A DNA stretch of 64,000 bases from Dactylosporangium siamense. Lineage in GTDB: Bacteria > Actinomycetota > Actinomycetes > Mycobacteriales > Micromonosporaceae. Made by a program: the position numbers and the translations under genes. The stretch spans positions 41,631 through 105,630 of the forward strand of contig NZ_BONQ01000111.1 in NCBI RefSeq assembly GCF_016862795.1, written 5' to 3'. Below the pieces are notes generated by a model. The model saw only the letters and a program-made list of their open reading frames with translations, searched no databases and was not told the origin of the DNA. Shown here piece after piece: positions 1 through 8,013 of this stretch. Numbering within the stretch: the stretch's first letter is position 1; every line of letters begins with the position of its first letter.

Positions 1-496
1 CGGTCGGGTTGGCCTTGACGTCGTCGACGAGCTGCTTGAGCGTCGTGTACTTCGAGTCGCTGCGAACGACGATGACCTCGGACTCGGCGGTGAGGGTCGC
101 GATCGGCGTCGTCTTGCTGAGGTCGACCGGCGACTTGTTGGTGACCACGCCGCCGACCATGACCAGGCCGGTGACCATGAGCTGGTGAGGGTCCTTCTGG
201 TGACTGGTCACGAGCTCGGCGAGGCCGATCGTGCCGGCGGCGCCGGTGACGTTGCGGACCTCCGCCGACTGGCCGTTGAGCAGGCCGGCGTCCTGCAGCA
301 CCTTCTGCATCGAACGCGCTGTGGTGTCCCAGCCACCACCGGCCCCGGCCGGCGCCATGATCTGCAGCGTCTTGGTCGGGTACGCCACAGCCCCCGCACC
401 GGATGGGGCGGGGGAGTCACCGACGGACTGGTTGGCGCAGCCGGTGGCGAGCAGCAGCACAGCCGGCAGCGCCACCGCGAGGCTCCGTTTCAACAT
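1..496 (-). CDS. TctC/Bug-type tricarboxylate transporter substrate-binding lipoprotein (partial)
   Basis: The gene runs off the left edge, so only about 165 N-terminal residues are visible. It opens with a lipoprotein signal: MLKR, a hydrophobic core, and a lipobox LATGC ending at Cys20, followed by a Ser/Pro/Gly linker. The mature part begins YPTKTLQIMAPAGAGGGWD, the first strand and glycine-rich loop typical of TctC/Bug receptors, and continues with GAAGTIGLAELV and a stretch around PIATLTAESEVIVV. Such receptors capture carboxylates outside the membrane and hand them to a TctA/TctB permease, which would lie further left. AGGAG sits 10 nt before the ATG. A CRP-like dyad lies upstream in the region shared with the divergent helicase gene. 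The family call is fairly firm; the substrate is unknown. Confidence 0.85.
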   Translation of the reverse strand, partial: MLKRSLAVALPAVLLLATGCANQSVGDSPAPSGAGAVAYPTKTLQIMAPAGAGGGWDTTARSMQKVLQDAGLLNGQSAEVRNVTGAAGTIGLAELVTSHQKDPHQLMVTGLVMVGGVVTNKSPVDLSKTTPIATLTAESEVIVVRSDSKYTTLKQLVDDVKANPT

Positions 497-555
497 GAGG
501 TTTGTGCTCCTGTCACGTGGGTGAGGCGAACGTGTTACGCACCATGCCTCACGGG

Positions 556-569
556 GTGACCCAGGTCAC
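556..569. promoter_or_regulatory. CRP/FNR-like dyad GTGA-N6-TCAC
   Basis: GTGACC-CA-GGTCAC is a perfect inverted repeat and fits the GTGA-N6-TCAC core of CRP-family sites. It lies in the 199-bp region between the divergent tctC-like gene and the helicase gene. Catabolite-type control of a carboxylate receptor would make sense, but which gene it serves is inference. Confidence 0.45.
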
Positions 570-695
570 GGTTGTGAACGCTGCGGGCATATTGGTCGTT
601 GTGGTCGCACCGCGTCACCGGATCGCGCGGTGGAAAAGTGTCGTACCCGCCGTTCATACTGCGTTCGACGGAGCACCCAGCGGCAACGGAGGCGC

Positions 696-3530
696 ATGGA
701 ACGCGGTGATGACCCGGGTCGGCCGCGCCTCTACCTGAAGATCGCCGACGCTGACAGCGCGATCCCCGAGTTCTCCGCCGATCAAGACGTCCGGGTGCTG
801 CTGCCCGAAGATCCACGGTTCAACGTGCTTGCCGACAAGCTGGTCGGCGCCGGCGCGCAGGTGCGGCACACGCCCTATCTGGTTGAGCACGAATTCGTCC
901 GGGATGGCCCGGACGGTGTCCTGCAGGCCGTGACCTACCCGACCGGCCTGGTGCGCGGGACCCGGCGAACCGTCGCCCGCCGCTCCGGCCGACCGGCGCA
1001 GGCGGCGATGGACGCCTTCAATCTGATGTGGCAGGAGTGCGATCCGCGGACCGCCCAGATCACCGGTGCGGTGCCGGCGGTGCAGGCGATGCCGCGGGAG
1101 TGGGCGCGCTTCATCGAGCATCCGACACTGAATCCGGCGCAGGCAGAGATCATGCCGGCGGTGCTGGCCGACGACAACAACCTCGTCATCGTCGCGCCGA
1201 CAGGCACCGGAAAGACTGTCGTCGGCATGGTCGCCGCGCTCAAGGCGATCCTCGGTGCCCAGCGCCGAGCGGTGTGGCTGGTGCCGCAGCGGTCGTTGAC
1301 CGACGAGCTTGATCGGGAGCTGGAGGGCTGGCGCGCGCGAGGGCTCAAGGTGGAGCGACTGTCCGGTGAGCACGTCCTTGACGCGCAACGGCTCCGTGCG
1401 GCGGATCTGTGGGTGTCCACCACTGAGAAGTTCGAAGCGGTGTCGCGGACCGTGTCGCTCCGTGACGCGCTGGAGCCGATCGGCTGCCTCATCGTCGATG
1501 AGGTGCACCTGCTGGGCGACGAGTCGCGGGGGTCGACGCTCGAGGCGCTGCTGGCCAGGCTGCGGGAGAGTGGCTCGCGGGTGCGTCTCGTTGGTCTTTC
1601 GGCAACAGTGGCGAACGCGGAGGAGATCGCGGACTGGCTGAACGCCAGCCTGATCAACATCACGTGGCGGGCCAGCCGACTCAGCTGGCAACTGCCGATG
1701 ATTGCCGGTCACGCCGACTGGAACGTGACCGAGGCGGCCCGTACCCGCCTCACCGCCGCGATCACCCGTCTGGTCAGTTCCGACGGTGGCAGTGTCCTGG
1801 TGTTCTGCGGCAGCAAACGCAACGTGCGTCGGACCGCCTTGATCATCGCCGCCGGGCGGCGGGCGGACGTCGGTGGCGTTCACCCGGACGACATCGACCG
1901 AGTTCACGTCGTGTGCCGAGCGGCAGGCGTCGGACTGCACTACAGCGGCTGGCCGCACCGGCATGAGGCGGAGCGAGACTTCCGCGAGCGACGCACCGAC
2001 ATTCTGGTCGCCACGGCAACCGTTGCCGCAGGTGTGAATCTGCCCGCACGTGCGGTCGTGGTTCGTGACACCCAGGTCGGCCTGGACAGCTTCGACGGAG
2101 CCACCATTCAGCAGATGTTCGGCCGGGCCGGCCGGGTGGGTGTGGGCGAGGCGAGTGGATACGCCTTCCTCATCGCCGATGAGCACGAGCGCAGCGCCTG
2201 GCAGGCCCGTCTGGTGCAGGGCCACCGAGTGGCGTCGCAGATGCGTGGCAATCTCGCCGACCACGTCCTCGGTGAGGTGGTGCGCGGCGCGGTGAGCTCG
2301 GTGTCGCAGGCGGAACGCTGGTGGGTCCAGACGTTGGCCTACCACCAGGACCAGGACAACCGCAGCAGTGCACCGTTGGCGGAGGCGGTCGGGTTTCTGG
2401 TGCGGGCGGCGATGCTGCAGGGCGCGGGTGCGCCGGGGCCGGAGCGGGCGCTGGCGGCCACGGACCTGGGTGCGCTCACCGGCCGGATGATGGTGCCGAC
2501 AGCTGTCGGGGATCTGCTGCGCACCGCGCTCCACGACGCGCCCGTGCCGGACAACGCGGCAGATGCCGAGCGTACGCTGGTCGACGCTCTGGCCGGCTCG
2601 GTGCCGAAGATGCTGCAGGCGAACGTCGGTGACGATGCGAAGGCCGCGGTGGCCGCCCTGTTGGCCGCCGACGGGTGGGTGGCATACGACGACATCCCTG
2701 CGGCGGCGGGGCGACGCGCGCTGCCGGCGACGCACGGGACACAGCACCCGGCCAACCTGCGCCGTGGCGACCTCGCCCGGGCTGCTCTGCTGGCGGTTGC
2801 CAACTCTCCACAGCTGTTCGGCGAACACGCCCCCGACATCGCCGGTGTTCCCCACGCGGCCCTCTACCCGGTGTTGGAGGAGGCGCCGCGGTATCTGCAC
2901 TGGCTGGCCGCCCAGGGTCAGCTCGGCACTGTGCATCCTTGGATCGCGATCGTCGCCGCGGACCTCGGCCGACGGGTGCGCTGGCGCCGATGCCGTCCGC
3001 AGCGCGGTAGTGGCAGGCTGCTGTGGATGTGTGAGCAGATGGCAACCCCGGCTCACGCGCAGGAGCTTGTTCCGCGGCTGTGGCAGGCGGCGCGCGAGCG
3101 TGGACACGCCGCACCCGACTGGCAATCGGAGGCCAGACCGACGTTGTGCCGGCTCACCGACAGCGAATACCTGGAACTCTGCCGTGACCGTGCTTCTGCC
3201 GGCACGGTGCGGCTGTCAGCCGACAGCGTGCGTGCGACCGGCCCGACCGGCAGCGTGCTGGCCGTTTGGCGCGGTTCCAGGTATCGGTCGGCGCCGATCA
3301 GGCGAGGCGTCGGGGAGGTCTCCTGCGAGCCGCCGGCCCTCGGCAACGACGACGGAACGGGCCCGGACGCGCAGGTTGATGCGCACGCCGACAGGCGGCG
3401 CGATGCCGGTCCCAGCGCCAGCGAGGCGGCAGGTCTTGACGCCGCCGTCTTCACGTGGCGCGGCGACCATCACGCGACCGGATGGCTCGGCATCTACAAC
3501 GGTGCGGCTCAGCCCTTCGGCGGCAGTTGA
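696..3530 (+). CDS. Ski2/Hel308-like superfamily 2 DEAD/DEAH-box helicase
   Basis: A 944-residue SF2 helicase. Walker A reads APTGTGKT near residue 167, motif II is DEVH near 268, motif III is LSAT near 301, and motif VI QQMFGRAGRVG near 472-482. The phrase VAAGVNLPAR before motif VI is typical of the Ski2/Hel308 branch, ATP-driven nucleic-acid translocases. About 160 residues precede the motor. They include EDPRFNVLADKLVGAGAQVR, which I do not recognise as a named domain. The roughly 400-residue C-terminal part is also unassigned. I chose the ATG at 696, preceded by GGAGG only 3 nt away; the frame stays open to 630 but lacks a ribosome site there. The gene stands alone. A role in repair or phage defence cannot be decided from sequence. 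Confidence 0.8.
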   Translation: MERGDDPGRPRLYLKIADADSAIPEFSADQDVRVLLPEDPRFNVLADKLVGAGAQVRHTPYLVEHEFVRDGPDGVLQAVTYPTGLVRGTRRTVARRSGRPAQAAMDAFNLMWQECDPRTAQITGAVPAVQAMPREWARFIEHPTLNPAQAEIMPAVLADDNNLVIVAPTGTGKTVVGMVAALKAILGAQRRAVWLVPQRSLTDELDRELEGWRARGLKVERLSGEHVLDAQRLRAADLWVSTTEKFEAVSRTVSLRDALEPIGCLIVDEVHLLGDESRGSTLEALLARLRESGSRVRLVGLSATVANAEEIADWLNASLINITWRASRLSWQLPMIAGHADWNVTEAARTRLTAAITRLVSSDGGSVLVFCGSKRNVRRTALIIAAGRRADVGGVHPDDIDRVHVVCRAAGVGLHYSGWPHRHEAERDFRERRTDILVATATVAAGVNLPARAVVVRDTQVGLDSFDGATIQQMFGRAGRVGVGEASGYAFLIADEHERSAWQARLVQGHRVASQMRGNLADHVLGEVVRGAVSSVSQAERWWVQTLAYHQDQDNRSSAPLAEAVGFLVRAAMLQGAGAPGPERALAATDLGALTGRMMVPTAVGDLLRTALHDAPVPDNAADAERTLVDALAGSVPKMLQANVGDDAKAAVAALLAADGWVAYDDIPAAAGRRALPATHGTQHPANLRRGDLARAALLAVANSPQLFGEHAPDIAGVPHAALYPVLEEAPRYLHWLAAQGQLGTVHPWIAIVAADLGRRVRWRRCRPQRGSGRLLWMCEQMATPAHAQELVPRLWQAARERGHAAPDWQSEARPTLCRLTDSEYLELCRDRASAGTVRLSADSVRATGPTGSVLAVWRGSRYRSAPIRRGVGEVSCEPPALGNDDGTGPDAQVDAHADRRRDAGPSASEAAGLDAAVFTWRGDHHATGWLGIYNGAAQPFGGS

Positions 3531-4108
3531 GAACCGGCTGCGGCCCAGGCTGCGGCAAGAGCTTCCCGGTCCGCTCGACGATGAAGTCGACGTTTGTCCG
3601 GTCCACGTTTGCAGTTCGAGGAAAATGGCGGCATCCTGGAAATCATTGCCGACCATGTATTCAACAGTCGGGTGTCAGCCCGGCTTGAGACGCAACACAA
3701 CCGGCGCCGATCTGGTGCAACCATTCCGCAGTTATGCGTGTCACCTGCGGAAATGACATCGAGGCGGCCGGCATTGCCCACTCCTACATTACGTAAGAGG
3801 ATTGGCCCTATCTCCCCATGTGGTGCAGGAAGTCATAGGAGTAGTGCAATCTATTGACATTGGCTGTTGCGCATTGAGAGCATCACGTTTGAACACCCTA
3901 GGATGACGACCTCTTCCTGGGTGTTTCCTTGACGGCAACGGCGTTCGGCACCGCGTTTCGGTGATGAGGCGGAGCAGATATTCGGCACGACCATGCTGGG
4001 CACCCCGGAGGCCCCTATCGATCGAGCGCGACCTGCGCGTTCGGCAGCGGCACCGAGGCTGTCTGACCAGGCATGCGCCGGTCGAGCAACACAAAACGGG
4101 GGCAACAC
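3531..4108. other. 578-bp intergenic stretch, visibly less GC-rich
   Basis: No convincing gene on either strand; the open frames here have poor codon bias. The DNA from about 3590 to 3930 is clearly more AT-rich than its neighbours, suggesting foreign or decayed sequence. A TTGACA hexamer occurs at 3854-3859, followed by a stem-loop at 3892-3925. GGGGG at 4098-4102 is the likely ribosome site of the next gene. Confidence 0.6.
3892..3925 (+). terminator. Stem-loop with T-rich tail (terminator or attenuator)
   Basis: AACACCC-T-AGGA pairs with TCCT-GGGTGTT, giving an 11-bp stem with one bulged base and an 11-nt loop, followed by TTTCCTT-like sequence. It lies about 30 nt after a TTGACA hexamer. 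It could end a very short transcript, attenuate the downstream regulator gene, or be an old terminator. Confidence 0.4.
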
Positions 4109-5089
4109 ATGCAGGACGATGACGGCTCGACCGCGCCTGACCCGGACGGCAGCACTGAACGTGTGCTGCTGACCGCCTTGCAACCGGCCGACTCGCCACG
4201 GCAATCCGGCGAGGACGACGAGCACATACGCGTCCTGGCCGAGTCCGCGACCACGCTTCCGCCGGTCATCGTGCACCGTGGCACCATGCGGGTGATCGAC
4301 GGCATGCACCGCGTCGGCGCCGCGCAGCTCCGCGGCGACGCCACGATCGAGGCCCGGTTCTTCGACGGCACCACCCAGGAGGCCTTCATCCTGGCGGTAC
4401 GGTCCAACATCGCCCACGGCCGTCCGTTGTCGCTGCACGACAGGATGCTTGCCGCAGAGCGCATCATCACCGAGAACCCGGTATGGTCCGATCGGTCGAT
4501 CGCCGACACGGTCGGGCTCGGCGCGAACACCGTGGGCGGCATCCGCCGCAAGATCGAGGCGACCGACGACGCCGCACGGGGCATCCGGGCCCGCGTCGGC
4601 CGCGACGGCCGTCGACGCCCGGTCGACAACGCGGAAGGCCGACTCCAGGCCGCCGAGATCATCCGCAACGAGCCGGAAGCGTCACTCCGCCAGATCGCCC
4701 GCAGGTCCGGTGTCTCCCCCTCCACGGCGCAGGACGTGCGCAACCGGCTGCGCCGTGGCGAGGACCCGGTGCCGGCCCGGCGGTTCACCGACACCGGTCC
4801 GGACCGGCGCCGCAACTTCCGCCAGCAGCACACCGACTCGCGACCACCCGGCATCGACGAGGCCCTCGCGGGGCTGCAGCGCGACCCGGCGCTGCGGTTC
4901 AACGAGTCCGGACGCACCTTGCTGCGATGGCTGATGGCCCGTGCGGTGCGGGTCGAGGATTGGCGGGAGGTGTCCGGCGAGGTGCCGACGCACGCCACAT
5001 ACATCCTCGCCGACGTCGCCCGCCGAGTCGCGGACGAGTGGCTGCAGATCGCCGACGAACTGCAGCGGCAACCCCGCAAGTCGGCGTGA
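4109..5089 (+). CDS. StrR-like ParB-N-domain transcriptional regulator
   Basis: A 326-residue protein. Residues about 20-115 look like a ParB-N fold, with a DGMHRVGAAQLRG core and an NIAHGRPLSLHDR segment. Two helix-turn-helix modules follow: SDRSIADTVGLGANTVGGI near 128-146 and SLRQIARRSGVSPSTAQDV near 190-210. This layout resembles StrR/NovG-type activators of antibiotic clusters rather than chromosome-partition ParB. No parA, parS-like repeat or biosynthetic genes are adjacent, so it may act at a distance or be an orphan. The start at 4109 has GGGGG 6 nt upstream; an in-frame ATG at 4073 lacks one. It sits alone after an AT-richer gap. DNA-binding is likely; target genes are unknown. Confidence 0.7.
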   Translation: MQDDDGSTAPDPDGSTERVLLTALQPADSPRQSGEDDEHIRVLAESATTLPPVIVHRGTMRVIDGMHRVGAAQLRGDATIEARFFDGTTQEAFILAVRSNIAHGRPLSLHDRMLAAERIITENPVWSDRSIADTVGLGANTVGGIRRKIEATDDAARGIRARVGRDGRRRPVDNAEGRLQAAEIIRNEPEASLRQIARRSGVSPSTAQDVRNRLRRGEDPVPARRFTDTGPDRRRNFRQQHTDSRPPGIDEALAGLQRDPALRFNESGRTLLRWLMARAVRVEDWREVSGEVPTHATYILADVARRVADEWLQIADELQRQPRKSA

Positions 5090-5151
5090 ACGACGTGCCG
5101 CACGGGCGCGCGGCGACCGCACGCAACTGCAGTGGGAGTTAAGGTGTGTCG

Positions 5152-5559
5152 ATGAGTCCGGAACGGCGAGCCTGGGGCGCTCTGGAGACCGACGTCATGA
5201 CCGTGCTATGGGCTGCGGCATCCCCGTTGAGCCCGGCCGAGGTCCAGCAACTGCTCGGCGATGACCTCGCGTACAACACCGTGCAGACGATCCTCACCCG
5301 GCTCATGGAGAAGGGCCTGGCACGCCGTCGGATCAAGCTCACCGGTGGCCGCGGCCACGTCTACTTCCCGGCCGAGGGCCAACCCGTCGTGGCCGCACGG
5401 CGGATGCGAGCCGTGCTCGACGGTCCCGGTGACCGCCGGGCCGTGCTGCAGCAGTTCACCGCCGACCTCGATCCGGCCGACGCCGACGTGCTACGGACAC
5501 TCCTGCACGACGATGCCGGCCACGATGACGCCGCAGCACCTGATGCGGGCCCATCATGA
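5152..5559 (+). CDS. BlaI/MecI/CopY-family repressor
   Basis: A 135-residue winged-helix repressor. The core LETDVMTVLWAAASPLSP, the recognition region DDLAYNTVQTILTRLMEKGL and the wing RGHVYFPA match BlaI/MecI/CopY proteins; the C-terminal half should dimerise. I chose the ATG at 5152 because TAAGGT lies exactly 6 nt upstream, a leaderless arrangement; the GTG at 5146 is the alternative. Its stop overlaps the next start as ATGA, so it is translationally coupled to the M56 protease gene. In the known mechanism the M56 partner triggers cleavage of the repressor. No TACA-N3-TGTA operator is seen directly upstream, unlike the second BlaI gene at 47243-47617. Confidence 0.85.
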   Translation: MSPERRAWGALETDVMTVLWAAASPLSPAEVQQLLGDDLAYNTVQTILTRLMEKGLARRRIKLTGGRGHVYFPAEGQPVVAARRMRAVLDGPGDRRAVLQQFTADLDPADADVLRTLLHDDAGHDDAAAPDAGPS

Positions 5560-6467
5560 CCTGGCTCGTGCCCGTTTCGCTGCTGCTGCCGGTGCTGCTG
5601 CTGCCGCTGGCCAGACTCTCCGCCCGCACCCGCCGCCCGGAGCGGGCCGCCCGGGCCCTCGCGGCCGCGGCCGTGGTCACCGCAGCCTGCGGGACCGCCT
5701 GCCTCGTCCTCGTCGCCGCGACGCTCGCCGACGACATTCCCGCAGTCGTCGCATACTCGCGGCAGGCCCGCAGCCGTGGCCACATCCTGCCGGAGCCCAT
5801 CCCGGACGGCGTCGCGATAGCCGTCACCCTGCTGCTGGCGTTCATCGGCTGGCGGCTGGCCGCCGAACTGCGCCGCCGGCGACTGGTCACCAGCGACCTG
5901 CACGCGGTCGGATCCGCACGCGACTGGCTCCTCGTGGTCGATTGGGAAAGCCCGCGAGCGGTCGCCGTCCCACCGCGTCACGGCCGTCGCGGCCATGTCC
6001 TGGTGACCAGCGGCATGCTGCGCCTGCTGGACCCGCGTGAACGGGCCGCGGTCCTCGCGCACGAGCGCGCCCACCTGTCCCATCGGCACTATCGCACGAC
6101 CGCGCTGGCCGCCGCCGCAGCAGCCGTCAACCCGCTGCTGCGCCCGGTGGAGTCGGCGGTGTGGTTGCTCGCGGAACGCAGCGCCGACGAGGACGCCGCC
6201 CGAGCTGTCGCCGATCGCCGCCTGGTGGCACAGACCGTCGCGAAGGTCGCCCTCGCGGCGCACAGCGACGGCCACACGCTCGGGTTCGGTGGGTCCAGCA
6301 CGGTGCGTCGGGTCGAAGCCCTCGTGAAGCCGCATGCCGGCCGGCAGCGCCCCGGTGGCGCGCCGGACTTCGGCGCGGTGATCCTGGCCGCAGCCTCGAT
6401 CGCAGTCGCCGCCGCGGTGCTGTACGAGTTCGTTGAGCTGTTCCTGGCCTGGCTGCCGACACACTGA
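5556..6467 (+). CDS. M56-family membrane metalloprotease (BlaR1/MecR1-like, no sensor domain)
   Basis: A 303-residue integral membrane protease. Hydrophobic segments lie near the N-terminus, around residues 25-60 and 85-105, and at the C-terminus. The zinc motif HERAH occurs in VLAHERAHLSHRHY near residues 168-181, with a further acidic cluster SADEDAA that fits the third ligand region. There is no penicillin-binding sensor domain, so its signal is unknown. It overlaps the upstream BlaI gene by ATGA, forming a classical repressor-protease pair. A strong hairpin follows at 6489-6512. Paralogues with the same partner arrangement are at 46356-47246 and, partly visible, 63049-63969. Confidence 0.85.
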   Translation: MTWLVPVSLLLPVLLLPLARLSARTRRPERAARALAAAAVVTAACGTACLVLVAATLADDIPAVVAYSRQARSRGHILPEPIPDGVAIAVTLLLAFIGWRLAAELRRRRLVTSDLHAVGSARDWLLVVDWESPRAVAVPPRHGRRGHVLVTSGMLRLLDPRERAAVLAHERAHLSHRHYRTTALAAAAAAVNPLLRPVESAVWLLAERSADEDAARAVADRRLVAQTVAKVALAAHSDGHTLGFGGSSTVRRVEALVKPHAGRQRPGGAPDFGAVILAAASIAVAAAVLYEFVELFLAWLPTH

Positions 6468-6488
6468 CCTCGTCGGGCTGCCCAGCTT

Positions 6489-6512
6489 CCCGCCCCCATG
6501 CCAGGGGGCGGG
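6489..6512. terminator. Bidirectional terminator hairpin
   Basis: CCCGCCCCC and GGGGGCGGG form a perfect 9-bp stem around the loop ATGCCA. It lies between the convergent ends of the M56 gene (6467) and the lipoprotein gene (6518), where a terminator is expected. Confidence 0.7.
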
Positions 6513-6517
6513 TGCCG

Positions 6518-7009
6518 TCACTCGGGCAGCGGCTTCGTGAGCGCGCCGCCGGGCGGCTGCTGGGAGTCGCAGGCGGCGTGCGCCTGGTGCACGTCGGCGT
6601 TGTTCTTCTCCAGCAGCGCGGCCGGCGGGTCGTAGTATCCGTCGCTGTCGGGGTCTGGCCACCCTGGTGCGCCGTGCGTCCGCATGCATTCGGCGAACTT
6701 CCGTGCCTGGGCCAGGTACGCGGCGTTCGCGTCGGGTTTCGGGGCCTGTTCGTTCTTGCCCCTGATGAACAGTCTGCGGCAGTCCTCGGGCGGGTCCACG
6801 TCGGGCGCGGAGTCCGGGAATCCCCATCGGCCGTCGTCGAAGCGAACCGGGTCGGGATAGCCGGGGTAGCCGTGCTCGCGCATGCACTTCGCGGCCTCGA
6901 GCATGGACGTGGAGCTGTTGCCGGTCGGCTCGGTGGGCGGATCACCGCCACCGCACCCGGCCAGAGCGATCAGGGCGGTCCCGGCGACGGCAAGCATCCG
7001 CAACGACAT
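6518..7009 (-). CDS. Cys-repeat lipoprotein, paralogue 1
   Basis: A 163-residue predicted lipoprotein: MSLRMLAVAGTALIALAGC with the lipid-bearing Cys at 19. The mature part has two similar repeats, KCMREHGYPGYPDP followed by PEDCRRLF, then ECMRTHGAPGWPDPDSDG followed by AACDSQQ. Each repeat thus holds a C-M-x-x-H-G motif and a second Cys. The same plan occurs in the lipoproteins at 11499-11975 and 20818-21318. The start at 7009 has GACCGT 6 nt upstream (leaderless), and a 17-bp motif identical to one before paralogue 2 lies at 7039-7055. The frame is open to 7210, but that extension would bury the signal peptide. Located after the HK1-RR1 pair on the same strand. Function unknown; sensing or an accessory role for the signalling system is inference. 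Confidence 0.75.
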   Translation of the reverse strand: MSLRMLAVAGTALIALAGCGGGDPPTEPTGNSSTSMLEAAKCMREHGYPGYPDPVRFDDGRWGFPDSAPDVDPPEDCRRLFIRGKNEQAPKPDANAAYLAQARKFAECMRTHGAPGWPDPDSDGYYDPPAALLEKNNADVHQAHAACDSQQPPGGALTKPLPE

Positions 7010-7317
7010 ACCTTGACGGTCGCTCAGGCCCGGCACGACCACTTCCCCCAAAGGTAGCCGGACAGAACCCGACTTTGCGGCTTCACGCGTGAACTCGGCG
7101 GTCATCAGCATGAAGGAGCGATCCAGAGCGGCGCGCAGCCCGGCCGGCAACGGCCGGTGCCCGGCGTCCGGGTTGGCTCCGGCGACGAGGTCCGCGATCC
7201 GGTCGAGCACGAATCGGATGTCCGGTCGGCGGCGGCCACGTCGCCGGCCGTGGGCTGGATCTGCGGGCGGCCGGGTCCTACCGTGGGTGTAGTCCGGCAG
7301 GAGCCGGGGCCCGAGGT
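7010..7317. other. 308-bp gap with upstream motif and a possible regulator remnant
   Basis: Between the lipoprotein start and the stop of the response-regulator gene. It contains the 17-bp motif at 7039-7055. On the minus strand, in frame with the lipoprotein, a segment near 7130-7220 reads like the C-terminal helix of a TetR-type regulator (RFVLDRIADLVAG). It has no complete gene around it and may be a remnant or chance. Nothing else seen. Confidence 0.4.
7039..7055 (-). promoter_or_regulatory. 17-bp motif upstream of Cys-repeat lipoprotein 1
   Basis: On the minus strand this reads ACCTTTGGGGGAAGTGG, identical in all 17 positions to 11451-11467. It ends 17 nt before a GACCGT -10-like box, so it covers the -35 region of a leaderless promoter. 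Likely a shared activator site, possibly for one of the adjacent NarL-type regulators. Confidence 0.6.
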
Positions 7318-8013
7318 TCAGGGCACGAGCCCGACCTCGTAGGCGCGGATGACGAGCTGCACCCGGTCCCGGGTGTCCAGCTTGGTCAGCAGCCGGGCCA
7401 CGTGCGCCTTTGCCGTGGCGACGCTGATCGTGAGGTGCGCGGCGATCTCGTGGTTGGACATGCCCCGGCCGACCAGCGTCAGGACCTCGGTCTCGCGGGG
7501 CGTGACGCTGTCCGGCAACCGGCGCGCACCCGCCGGGGTCCGTGACGGTGCGACCGGTTCGGCGAACACCGCGATCAGCCGGCGGGTCACGCTCGGGGCG
7601 ATGAGGGCGTCCCCGGCGGCGACGACCCGGATCGCGTGCACGATGTCCTCCAGCGCCATGTCCTTGACGAGGAAGCCGCTGGCCCCGGCGCGCAGCGCGG
7701 CGTAGACGTGCTCGTCCTCGTCGAACGTGGTGAGGATCAGGACCCGTGCGGTGCCCGGGTCGACCATGAGCTGCCGGGTCGCCTCGATTCCGTCCATGCC
7801 CGGCATCCGGATGTCCATCACGACCACGTCCGGCCGCACCGAGCGGACCAGGCGGACCGCCTCCTCGCCGGCACCTGCCTCGCCGACGAGGTCGATGCCG
7901 GGAGTGTCGGCGATGAGCACCCGCAGCCCCGCCCGGATCAACGGTTGATCATCGACCAGGACCAGCCGGATCGTGGTGCCGGACGGCGGATCGTCGCCCC
8001 GGTCGGTGTTCAT
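7318..8013 (-). CDS. NarL/LuxR-type response regulator (RR1)
   Basis: A 231-residue response regulator with a receiver domain (acidic pair Asp21-Asp22, phosphoacceptor Asp67 in MDIRMPG) and a C-terminal LuxR helix-turn-helix (LTPRETEVLTLVGRGMSNHEIA-like region, then ISVATAKAHVARLL). The ATG start overlaps the stop of the upstream kinase gene as ATGA, making a coupled two-component pair. It should dimerise on phosphorylation and bind promoters nearby. Candidates are the duplicated 17-bp motif before the two lipoprotein genes, but either RR1 or RR2 could read it. One of four NarL-type regulators in the window. Confidence 0.92.
   Translation of the reverse strand: MNTDRGDDPPSGTTIRLVLVDDQPLIRAGLRVLIADTPGIDLVGEAGAGEEAVRLVRSVRPDVVVMDIRMPGMDGIEATRQLMVDPGTARVLILTTFDEDEHVYAALRAGASGFLVKDMALEDIVHAIRVVAAGDALIAPSVTRRLIAVFAEPVAPSRTPAGARRLPDSVTPRETEVLTLVGRGMSNHEIAAHLTISVATAKAHVARLLTKLDTRDRVQLVIRAYEVGLVP

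Noticed and set aside
654..3125. A minus-strand open frame opposite the helicase
   Set aside because: No motif, and the helicase motifs on the plus strand are complete.
5126..5133. ACTGCAGT palindrome before the first BlaI gene as an operator
   Set aside because: Only 8 bp and unlike the TACA-N3-TGTA arms of the three real candidates.
7010..7210. N-terminal extension of lipoprotein 1 as part of the same protein
   Set aside because: It would bury the lipoprotein signal 67 residues inside; the core promoter and the 17-bp motif point to the ATG at 7009.
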